In this document: positions 1 to 9,709 of the stretch, piece after piece
Position numbering within the stretch: position 1 is the first letter of the stretch
Layout of the letters: each line of letters starts with the position of its first letter
Source of the DNA: Adineta vaga
Taxonomy: Eukaryota; Rotifera
Length of the DNA: 64,000 nt
NCBI GenBank assembly: GCA_021613535.1
Contig: CP075492.1
Coordinates: 16,678,001-16,742,000, forward strand
Reading direction: 5' to 3'
Notes under the pieces: model-generated
Told to the model about the DNA's origin: nothing
The model's database searches: none
What the model saw: only the letters and a program-made list of their open reading frames with translations
Made by a program: the position numbers and the translations under genes

Positions 1-1935
1 CACTTACGAATGCTTCAACTTGACCTATTAGCGTTGTCCTGACTTGAGGAGTTTTTTTGATATCATAGTAATTTTTCAGAGATATGCAGAATAAATGATT
101 CATATCGAATGCATCTATTAAACCTGATGGACAATGAGTATGAATATAAATAGCCATATCGTATAGAAGCCAATATGCTACTTCACTATCGACTATTGTT
201 TGACCTTTGTGTGACCACGCATCAAAGACAAACCGAACTGTTGCTTCATATAATTGCAGAGGAGATGTTAACTGAATGCTTGTTGCTGTTGGTTTGCATA
301 GTAAAGGTAAAATGAGCGAGAGTAACATCGGATGAGACCAATTTTTTCTATCTAAGCAAAAAACTGTTTCTGTTATCCATGTTTCCATTTTTCTTTCTTC
401 CAATCTGATACTTTCTATATTCATACTGTCCAAAGTAGTATTATGATGAGAACTATATTGAGCATGAATAAGCCAATGTTTGACAAATGCCTGAACTTCG
501 TCTTCATTCATTGATTCCAACGTGAATAGTGACGAGAGTTTACCCTTTATAGGATATAGATAGTATCCAGTAATTCTTGACGTAATGATCACTTGATTTC
601 CGCCAACAAATTTTGGCTGTTGACAATTTAAGCCACCCCATTCATCGATAGTTTCGTGTCGTCGTTTACCGAAATATGTTCCGGAGTGTATATGTATTCT
701 TCTATGAATGTTTCAATAACACGCACAATGTTCTTTCGTTCTGAATAATTCGCTACTTCATCAAGACCATCAAAAAGTAGAAGAGAATGTCCATGATATA
801 TGAAATCGCATAAAAATTTCCTATCTTCAACTTCTTGTTTTATATAATAACTTTTGAACCAAGTATGTTCCTTTACATAATCAATAATTTTCGATGATGG
901 ATGAACTTCCAACCATGTGATCAATTCTCCTATACGAATTAGTATAGGCAATCGTAATAAATATTTATTACAAAAAATTGATGACTCTGGTTGATCTGGT
1001 TTTTGAGAGTTTGAATTAAAAACATCTTCTTGTTGCGAAAGAGAACGTGTAAATTGCAACAAAATCCATCGGAGTAAAGTCGTCTTTCCACACCCTGGAT
1101 CACCTAAAACTATAGCCCATCGAAACGTTTTTAGGAAATCCTCACAACTGAGGTTGCTTTTCGAACTAATGTATGTCTCTTTTTGTGAAGGTATGAAAGG
1201 AGCTGATATGTTTTGTTCTACTTCAGCTAAAGATGATAGATTTGATACCACAAGAGTAGATGCTGACAGATGTAAAGGTATATCAATTGTTCTGACTGAT
1301 GCATGTTTTTCTTTCGTTACTTTTCTTTCTTCATTTTCACTGTCGACATCAAAGTTTTGCACAGGTACAGTGGAATGAAAAGAAATACATTTTGCCAAGT
1401 ATTCAGCAAGAAGCACATGGTATTGTTTACATAATTCACGTAAAGTTTTTCGCGGACCATGTATGGCTTCGAATTGTTTATTTCTTCGATCGAGTTCGTC
1501 CTCATACTGTTTCACACGCTGGTGTTTTAAACAGATCGGATCGTTACTGTCCGGAGCATATTCCCATTCCAGTGGAATATTTCGACATTCATCGTAGAAA
1601 TGTTCCCATGGATCAATTAAATAATTTCTTATCATATCATCATCGATCTCTGGTTCAGTCGAACGCTTGATTTCATCGGGCATACCGCATATTGTTCTGT
1701 CAACACGACGAAGAAAAGAATGTGTCCATTCATCTTGAAACTCTGATTGACTGTAATTGGTTAGCCACTGCACTGCTTTAAACACTTGAACGAAAGCTAA
1801 TTTATCATAAGTATTGTCAAGACCAATAGTATCCTCATCCAAAGGCCATAGAATATCTTCCTTCCGAGGATCTCGATATAAAGCTGCACAGACACGTCCT
1901 TCAAACGATTCTAAGCGTTGAAGCATGTTCATCAT
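1..1935 (-). CDS. NACHT-domain NTPase, C-terminus cut by window edge
   Basis: STAND-type NTPase, probably a cytosolic signalling or innate-immune-like sensor. The first exon (1935 down to 670) gives about 420 residues. A Walker A (GDPGCGKTT) lies near residue 280 and a Walker B (LLLFDGLDEV) near 385, in the NACHT arrangement. The printed frame stops at 628, but a 53-nt GT-AG intron (617-669, GTAAAC...CAACAG) exactly restores the frame. The second exon then stays open to base 1, with a sensor-like VIITSRITGY stretch that fits the family. An in-frame TAA lies three codons before the start, so ATG 1935 is well supported. The region before the P-loop is charged and helical with no recognised domain. 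The effector or repeat region downstream is missing. A plain frameshift is the alternative to the intron. Confidence 0.85.
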
Positions 1936-2083
1936 CTTCTTTTACAAGTATTTCTTTCTTCCATTCGGTTGTTATATCCAAAATGAAGCAAGTGTGTTTT
2001 TTTTTCATTTTTCTGTCAACAGAAAGGAATTTATTGACATAAGAAAAAGAGTCTTAAAAGAAAAACTACGAGAAAATAAATAT

Positions 2084-2141
2084 TGAGGGTGTGGATTGGT
2101 GAGGGTGGGAATATATTCTCTCGACTCTCACCCACACCCTA
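2084..2141. repeat. Telomere-like GGGTGTGG hairpin a
   Basis: Imperfect inverted repeat: left arm GAGGGTGTGG plus GAGGGTGGG, right arm CTCACCCACACCCT. It lies 36 bp beyond the stop of the minus-strand gene ending at 2177. It belongs to a family of about 12 such hairpins in this window. Confidence 0.8.
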
Positions 2142-2176
2142 AAATATTTTATCGTATCAAGAATGATAACATATTT

Positions 2177-2815
2177 TCAGTTAAAGTTCAGCTCAATATT
2201 ACGAGAGTTCTTTGTTAACGTAACTACCGGTTGAGGACCTTGACCATTTAAATCCTTAATAACATCCATTCTCATTTGATAATAATCAGGTATTGTTGAT
2301 CCATACGGATAAATTTGAGAATGTGTATTCAACAGTGTTTTTCCTAAAACATAATATTCTGGACGATTTGGGAGTTGGGTTGTTTCTAAAAAATAACAGC
2401 AAACAAGTTTTTGATTAACATCATAAACTGACCATTGATACAATTTCATTAAGAAGGGATTGCATTGATAAAATGGAGTAGGGTGAAAATATTCATCTGC
2501 ATCAATATGATATGAACCAACATCAAATGCATCTCTAGCAAAACAAGTAACAATTTCTGGCCATAAATTTCCTAAAGAATTCTTTGTATGTTTTAATTTT
2601 GATATAATACGTTCAACATTTTCATGATCTTCAATAGTTTGTTTATCAGTAGTCGTAGATTTTGAAAGTTCAATCATATATTCTGCACTAACATTAAAAA
2701 TTAATAATATATTTTGTAATAATTCAATAGTAAATGTTTGAAATGTTTGTTTCCATTCTTCACACGCTTCATCCATAATACATAAAAGAAATTCTACATG
2801 AATTATTGATGACAT
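2177..2815 (-). CDS. Unrecognised 212-residue protein
   Basis: I do not recognise this family. The ORF is soluble-looking: a helical N-terminal half rich in hydrophobic heptads is followed by an aromatic, Pro- and Tyr-rich half (motifs such as HPTPFYQC and YPYGST). No signal peptide or membrane segment is clear. An in-frame TAA lies five codons upstream of ATG 2815, so the annotated start is the simplest one, although a TTTTAG acceptor just upstream allows it to be a terminal exon of a longer gene. A telomere-like hairpin lies 36 bp after the stop. Codon use matches the neighbouring genes. Confidence 0.55.
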   Translation of the reverse strand: MSSIIHVEFLLCIMDEACEEWKQTFQTFTIELLQNILLIFNVSAEYMIELSKSTTTDKQTIEDHENVERIISKLKHTKNSLGNLWPEIVTCFARDAFDVGSYHIDADEYFHPTPFYQCNPFLMKLYQWSVYDVNQKLVCCYFLETTQLPNRPEYYVLGKTLLNTHSQIYPYGSTIPDYYQMRMDVIKDLNGQGPQPVVTLTKNSRNIELNFN

Positions 2816-3048
2816 TATGAATTTGTTTTAATGAAACTAAAATTTCTAAATTGAAATACGTAAAATATAAAGAATAGTTCAAATTAGTCATTTTTATATG
2901 ACAAAACTCTAACCGGAAAAGTCTTGTAAATCTAAGATTGATGGAACAAAAAAGGAAAGAAGAAAACCAACCACAAATAATAAATAAAGTTAGTGCCATA
3001 GCACGGCATCTGTTGATATTCTTAAACGAATAATTCTTCGTATGGTAT

Positions 3049-3106
3049 GAGGGCGTGGTTGTAAATATGGATATATATCCTTTCCTTACCCTCATTCACA
3101 CCCATC
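3049..3106. repeat. Telomere-like hairpin b (degenerate), in an otherwise empty gap
   Basis: Left arm GAGGGCGTGG and right arm ACCCTC...CACACCCA, separated by A+T-rich sequence; more diverged than most copies. It is about 250 bp past the stop of the minus-strand ORF ending at 3353. I see nothing else in the 2816-3352 gap. Confidence 0.5.
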
Positions 3107-3352
3107 CAAAGAAGTAAGAAGCCGGAATCCCTGTTATGGGCTTTTATTTTCCGGTAACATTCGTTTTGGGTATTCCGGAATTGATGGAAAGCTATTCCGA
3201 GTGGGAAGACAGTGCAGAAATGTGTAACTTTTGCGAATAGATAGTATTCTCTTCCGAAAAGCACCTATAGAATCGTTTTTTATGCAATTAGGTTTTTCTC
3301 TTATTGATATATGTAGATTGTCTAAATGGCAAAAAGTAAAAGAAAATTTCTA

Positions 3353-3772
3353 CTACATCGATTGTTGAGCTTTCTTAATAAGTTCATCCAATATTTGTCG
3401 GTATTTCGTTGAAGGTTGATGTGTATCAGAAGTAGTAACAGGTTTGCCATGTCCGAAGGCTTTATCGGCAAGTGAATAAGCATATTGAAAATATTTCAAT
3501 ACTAAATCAGGTTTATTATCTTCTAATAATTTTTTTCCATAATCAATTAAAACATTACTCATATCGCGACCAAGTCTTATCAACAAGTCTGTTTGATGAT
3601 CAAACATTTGTAGTTCTAATTCATCATTAATACATTCGATACTCCATTCACGTACCGCACAAACCAGATTATCAATTGAATCTGGTGGGACAGCCACTGT
3701 TTTTGCTAGATTTATTTGAAATCTTCTTCTCAATGATCGATTATTAGTTTGGAAACGAATATTCGCATCAAG
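3353..3772 (-). CDS. Terminal exon of an unrecognised helical protein
   Basis: The frame is open from a TTTAG acceptor-like site at 3773-3774 to a stop at 3353, about 139 residues with no credible ATG at its start. It therefore looks like the last exon of a gene whose upstream exons I cannot place. The peptide is helical and charged with Leu-rich repeats of hydrophobics (for example QTDLLIRLGRDMSNVL and LVLKYFQYAYSLADKAFG). The YFQYAYSLADKA stretch is TPR-like in feel, but one motif is not enough to call it. The end KYRQILDELIKKAQQSM may be coiled coil. It could also be a relic exon. Confidence 0.45.
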   Translation of the reverse strand, partial: LDANIRFQTNNRSLRRRFQINLAKTVAVPPDSIDNLVCAVREWSIECINDELELQMFDHQTDLLIRLGRDMSNVLIDYGKKLLEDNKPDLVLKYFQYAYSLADKAFGHGKPVTTSDTHQPSTKYRQILDELIKKAQQSM

Positions 3773-4506
3773 CTAAATAATAGCATATCCATCACTGAAT
3801 ACTATTTCTGCCGAAATTTTTCGAATTGAATTGTTTATTCAATGAATAATTCGTACAAAAGAAATGGCGATAAAATATTTTTCTTCTTTAGTTTCCTTTG
3901 GAGAATTTTTTACATTGATTTATTCATTTCTTCGATACAGTTTGTCTGAAATCGGCAAGAATGGTATAAAGATGCATAATCGTATTGCATCGATAAATAC
4001 ATTTAGATTTCTTACAATACAGAAAAGAGCGTATCATAATTATGGATGACATTTGCGTAATTCGATTTTTTGACTTATGAAAATATATAACTGATGATTG
4101 CGTTTTATCAAAAATATTGATCAAAGGAAGTAGATAAGAACGATTAATCGATATGTCTCATCATGTTGATTTACATTGACTTTTTGGACAGAGACTCGCA
4201 AAAAAACAAGCAACGAAGTAAGCTATTTGAAATTTGATTTCATCGGTAATAAAGGTTACGTCAAAAATCAGTCACATAGATATCTGATTTTTGCTTTTCT
4301 CGTCCGTTTTGCTTCAATAAGCTAAATATCTGAGTACATAAATGGTTTAATTAACGGTTGGAAAAATATCAAGCATCTTCAGCTACTTCCTTTCGAAACA
4401 ATTATAAATATACGCATGTTGCGCGAGGGTTAATTGCTTGTTTTTTAAAACTATCTCTCTGTCACATACAAACTATTTGAAACACAGATAGATATCAAAA
4501 CTTCAA
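3773..4506. other. Gene-free gap
   Basis: A+T-rich sequence with only short antisense ORFs of no coding character. A TATA-like AATTATAAATAT near 4400 could serve the plus-strand gene that begins at 4507. I see no RNA gene or repeat. Confidence 0.4.
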
Positions 4507-5370
4507 GTGATCAAAACATATTCCTGCAAGCAAAGATCTACAATGTATATGAATCCTGGAATGTACTCCCAAAACTACTACTATCCTAGTTACAATGATC
4601 AGCTTAGAAAAGGATTGTATGGAGACCAAATGAATTCGAATTATGCTAATTCATGGCCGTCATACTATGCTCCAAATCAGCAACTACTCTACAACAATGG
4701 CATGTATATGCAAAACGCCGGATACTATCCTAGCGTAGATGGTTGGCGATTTAATATGAGTGGTTTAGACAGTAAGCCTGCAAATGGTATCGGTCGTACA
4801 AATCTGGAAGCAAGAGGAGGTAGATTATTAGAATTTATTATTAACTAAAGAAATTTTATCGCGAGAAGAAAAGAGAGAAAGTGCAAGTAAATCATTATTC
4901 TCCCATGAAGTATGCAGACATGTCTTTCTTTCTACTTGGCGTAGTATATGATAGGGAAAATAAACAATATTTCGAAAATATTTTCAGATGAGTAAGAACG
5001 ATCATTTTGCTTTGTTGATATAAGTTAGCAAGAATACTTTATTTAAGGAAACAATCGCCTTCCGCCTGGACGCATGCCTATGAATATGAGAACGCGTCGT
5101 GGAAACAATCAGGTTGGACCGATGATAGGTTTGATTCCTGGCATGATTGGTCCTGTACTTCGTGGTGCGATGGGAGGAGCTCGACCCTTAATTGGAGGAG
5201 TTGTCCGAGCTGGAATGAATAATGCTCTTCCTCGAGGTGGTGGTGGTGGTTTTAATTTGGGAGGAGTGTTCGAAAATTTACGTGATATCGCTGGTGGTGG
5301 GGGTGGTGGTGGTTTCGGAGATATGATCGGTGGTGGCTTGGGAGATATAGATATTGGTGGATTCATTTAA
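4507..5370 (+). CDS. Tyr/Asn-rich N-terminus joined to Gly-rich C-terminus, two exons
   Basis: Exon 1 is 4507-4819 and exon 2 is 5048-5370. A 228-nt GT-AG intron (4820-5047) joins them in phase, with a split Gly codon, giving 211 residues. ATG 4543 is an alternative start and would give 199. The N-terminal 100 residues are rich in Tyr, Asn, Met and Gln. The C-terminal half has hydrophobic Gly/Pro/Ile runs and poly-Gly. There is no signal peptide and no folded domain that I recognise. Such composition fits a disordered, structural or condensate-type protein; that is inference. The antisense ORF over exon 2 is a proline-rich shadow of the Gly codons. Two separate genes are possible if the intron is wrong. 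Confidence 0.55.
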
Positions 5371-5955
5371 TATGATTTAACGCTGTTTCTTATTATCTTT
5401 TATGCTCCAATGTTAATTTCAATGGTCCATACCATGAAATTTATGTACTCTATTTTTGTTTTCCTCAATTACCTTATTTTTCTATTTTTCGTTCATTGAA
5501 ATTATTTATAGACTTTCTTTCCTATTGAGGAAGACGTTAATCTGCTTCGTTGAAGAATACTTTAGTTAGTTTATTTTCGTTTTATGATAAATAATCAGTA
5601 TATTCAATGTTTTCATAAATTCTCACATAATTAATTACCGGTCACAATTATGATTTGATTTCGTTGATTTTTTTCATCGTATTATACATTAGCATTTAGT
5701 TGAATGAAAATATTTTGTTCGCTCTATATGTTACAAAAATGCATTATATACCTTGAAAATTACGTTCGTTATGTACAAGGTGAATATACGTAAGATTTTA
5801 TCGTTTCTCATATTTATCGATTTGTTTTTTCGTTTCATTCTGTGTCATTATTTATATCTCAATGGTTCTACTTATGCTATCAAAATACAATAAAAACGAA
5901 ATACGTGTAAAAACAAAAGCATTGTTTTTATCATCGTAGATCAAATCACCATCTC

Positions 5956-6011
5956 GAGAGTGTGGCTGTGGCTGTGGGTTTACATCTTATTCTTATCCAT
6001 CAACACCCTCA
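5956..6011. repeat. Telomere-like hairpin c (diverged)
   Basis: Left arm GAGAGTGTGGCTGTGGCTG, with the right arm reduced to ATCAACACCCTC. It is about 590 bp past the Gly-rich gene, the loosest gene association in the set. Confidence 0.55.
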
Positions 6012-6656
6012 AGATATAATTTAAATCACTATACTTGATAATAGTTGAAAGCGATAGAAACAAACATAAAACTATTATCCATTTATGGTTGAAAATTTCA
6101 GTTATGACTCAATTGTTTTTAAAGATTGTAGATGCAAGATGGCTCTAAATCCAACAAATGTATCAGAAACGACGTCTTTATCATATCACTCGCCTGTTAT
6201 GATTCAATCGAATAAAGATTAGTTATTCATTTGAAATATCTTAGAATGTGACACGTCAGAAGGCCACGTACACACGCAAACGACTAAAACTCGATGGATC
6301 GAAGCACTGACAGAGATTCACTATGGTAGAGATTTTCCCATTCATTCACGATATTTTTAAAAGCTTTTAGGCTCCCGTTCAATATTTCAAACTTGTTTGG
6401 AGTCGGACTCCATATTTAGAAAACATTTTTTCTTCAGAGCCAGATTCAGACTCAGGCGTATGTATTGATTCGAATCTATCCTACGGTTTCTACAATTGAC
6501 AATGTCATGTGCACTTTCTACCTCAAATTTGCGTATACAGATGCCCCTCTGAAGTGTTGTGCGCGATAATATGAGAATAGTCATATTTTTTATCAGATCA
6601 TTTTTATTTGTATAAATTATCAAATGATATGATTTTCTTACTCTTTCTAAAAAAAT

Positions 6657-6697
6657 TGAGGGTGTGAGTCAGACTATACTTTTCACCCACACCCTCA
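6657..6697. repeat. Telomere-like hairpin d
   Basis: Compact copy: TTGAGGGTGTGAGT, a short loop, then TTCACCCACACCCTCA. It lies 63 bp past the end of the minus-strand gene ending at 6760. Confidence 0.8.
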
Positions 6698-6759
6698 TAC
6701 AAAAGGATGTCTGTCTGTTTTCTTAACACAGTTTTCCTTTCTCTCATAGATATCAATTT

Positions 6760-9336
6760 TTAATTTATTGGTATAACTTGAGTTGTTCGACGACGATTAC
6801 CAAAATGTTGACGTGTTTTCCAATAAATATTTAAACTATGCCAAGCAAATAATTTTAATCCAACAGTTAATCCACCATATAAACCAAGAAATGTTGTTAT
6901 TGTATATAAAATATTATTTCTTTCAACATGATTATATTCACATGAAGATGGTGAACAAGATGAATAATAATTCGAATAATTACTTGAATTTTGCCATGTT
7001 TCAACAAATAATTTATCGATCAATTCACCCAATGTTACAGATAATAATGGATTAAAACGAGTTGGTACAGATTGATTAAGAACATTTGGAAATTTAGTTG
7101 TTATATTGAAAAACTGAGCTAATTCATTTAAACATGTCGAATTATAAAAACATTCAAGTGTCGATTGACGAAGACCATCAATAGGTAAACAACCAAAAAC
7201 TATACCTACAAATATAAGAATATATAAATCTAGAAATTTTATTTAAATATATATATATATCTTACCTGGTATTCATATTGTTTGATTAAAAATTGTCAAT
7301 TGAGATCTGAAACATTGTGATGGTGATGTTGTACATAAACAAGATTGATTACTTTCATTAAACCATATAGGAAATGTTTCTATTATATTCCCCATTTGTT
7401 CATTTGATACAAAAGATTGCCAATTTAAATAAAATCTATGTTGTAATTGATTTGCATGAAACATATCAGTGATATAACGATGTATCCATTGAAATTGGGT
7501 CAATGTTTGAACAATGAAATCATCAACAGTTGAATCAATTTGTCTTTGAAATGAAGAATATGTTAATGTTTTAAGAGTAATAAATTGTTTTGTTGAAAAT
7601 GTTTCAATATTTTGTTTAATTATATTTCTTGTCAATGTACAAAATGATGATAAAGCATTAAAAAAACCACTTAGCGTTTTCCTATCATAGTTAAGTGTAT
7701 ATTCTGTTATGTCTTCCGTACCCCAAAGTATTGTAATAAAATCCAATGATATGAAGTTAGATGAACAAATTTGATGATAAGTTAATGATTGAATAGAAAC
7801 AAATGTTGAATATGAAATTGCAATGTTTGAACATGAACATGTTAATGTTGATGAATATTATTGAGATAATTGTTGATAAGTATCGAATGAAGGATTCTTT
7901 ATGATTACTGTATGAATTTGTGTTGAAATGAATGAATAAAAGATTAAAATAATTAAACCAACAGTTAAAAATAAAATATAAAAACGTGTTGAATAAATTC
8001 CATCTTTAATATCATTGGATAATGGAAACATATTATATGTTAGAACTTGTTGAAAAATAGTTCCATGAATGATTCTAAGACGATTTTTTAAAGCTAGAAA
8101 ATTTGAACAAAAAACTATAAATAAGAAGAAATAAAATCGTTCTTTTACTTTGATTTTCATTTCTTGGAATATTTATTATTGTTTGATTTCTACGAGAAAT
8201 TGATTTTTTTATTTTTCGTATTAATCGAATATTTATTGGTATAGAAAGAAATAAAATGACTTTTAATCCACCAAATAAACTAAATAAAGTAACAATAATG
8301 TATAATAGATTAAATGATTGAGTAAATGAATATGTGCACAATTTTGGAGAACAGATTTCATAATATTTGCTAAAATTATAAATTTCATTCCATGATTCAA
8401 TGAATAAATTATTTAATAAATCATTGATCGATGTTTCTGTCGAGTATCGAGATAATTTCAATGGTGAAAGTAAAGAAAATTCTGGAATAAATTTTTGAAG
8501 AGAATCCAAACATGATTGATCATAAAAACATTCAAATGTCGAAGTTAATAATGATTGATATGGATAACAACCAACTCGTGTATTTGGTAAAATAAACATC
8601 ACATGTGGATCATTATTCGTCGTATCAAATATCGAACTACCACCGATTCCTATTCGTCCAGTATCATTATAAATATAAGCTGGATATGTACATTTATCAT
8701 CTCTTCTACAAGTACAAGAACTCGATCCAGTTCCATACTGATTTGTTAGAACAGTAGTAACATCTGAGATTGATCGCATATAGAAATTACTACGTAATCC
8801 GGAAAGAATTCTATTATAAAAAGTATTGAACCAAATAAAATCATTGATATGTTTATAAGCAGTTATTGTATTTTGTTGAAATTGATTAATAAGTGTTGAT
8901 ATTTGACTTTGAAAGTTGTCAGAAGATAAAACTTGAATTGTGATTAAATATTGAGAAGAAAATTTTTGTAAAACATTGTCGATTTTTTCTTTTATCATTC
9001 GACAAAATATTTCAAGAAATTGAATATGTGATGAAATCATAAGACGATAATCGACTGGCCAATATTTACTGATACTTCTTTAGTTAATGATAAAAGAAAT
9101 GTTTGACGATATTTAATTGAAAGTTGGTTAAAAACATCTTCTGATGGTAAATCAATTGTGACAAGATTTGTTTGACCAATAAAACTAGTAGATAGAACTA
9201 TTATTAGAATTGAAAAGAATAAGAAAAGAGTGAATAATCTGGTTGAAATTAATTGATCCGTTTGTGATAAATTTTCATTTTCTGTATAGAGATTAAACTT
9301 TTTAATAAAATCACCGAGTTTTCTTACTCGATCCAT
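6760..9336 (-). pseudogene. Decayed two-unit Cys-rich membrane protein
   Basis: Degenerate relative of the three-unit gene at 50840-54587. Each unit is: cytosolic tail, TM helix, large Cys-rich ectodomain, C-terminal TM with a GLYGGL-like motif. Unit 1 (9336 to about 8100) lacks the conserved CxCS...HxxCSSDF cluster after its first TM and changes frame near 9040-9085. Unit 2 (about 8100 to 6760) keeps CSCS, ICSSNF, STLECFYN and CSPSSCEY, but has in-frame TAA at 7858-7860 and TGA at 7273-7275, both within otherwise collinear family sequence. Introns of 55 nt (near 8100) and 60 nt (7206-7265) join in phase, so the units once formed one protein. Function of the family is unknown. I judge it non-functional unless the stops are sequencing errors. 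Confidence 0.75.
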
Positions 9337-9709
9337 GGATATTTGGTTTTTTTATAATATAAAATAAAAGAAAAAAAAACTAAGAATATTTCTATTGTTA
9401 GGATTCGAGAATATTCTTTCCGAGATAGAAATTCATCTATTTAATTGTGTTTTTATTGAAATGTAAAAATAATTAGATTTTTATTTGTTTTAACGTTAAT
9501 AATTAATTATTTCATTTCTTATTTGCTCGAATTGTGAAGAAAATTAATTTTATATTTTAATAATTTATCTATATTAATGTCAGTTTATATTTTACATATG
9601 TAAAATGTTCTCAAAATGTATTTTGTTCACTGTTTTTCATGCAGTCCTTGACATATTTATACTCACAAAAAAAGAGTGTTTAAAAAAATCGAAGTCAAAT
9701 GACGACAGA
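9337..9709. other. Gene-free gap
   Basis: Very A+T-rich spacer between two minus-strand genes; probably the 3' flank of the oxygenase gene and the 5' flank of the membrane-protein relic. No motif that I can support. Confidence 0.4.

Larger units (their letters stand above)
5371..6759. other. Gene-free gap holding two hairpins
   Basis: A+T-rich intergenic DNA. Apart from the two GTGTGG hairpins listed separately (5956-6011 and 6657-6697), I see no coding frame, RNA or transposon. Confidence 0.5.

Noticed and set aside
5109-5366. Minus-strand proline-rich ORF
   Set aside because: It is the antisense shadow of the poly-Gly codons of the plus-strand exon, with no other coding sign.
8989-9336. 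Intron to explain the frame change in unit 1
   Set aside because: No GT-AG pair of sensible length restores both frame and the missing Cys cluster; an internal deletion fits better.
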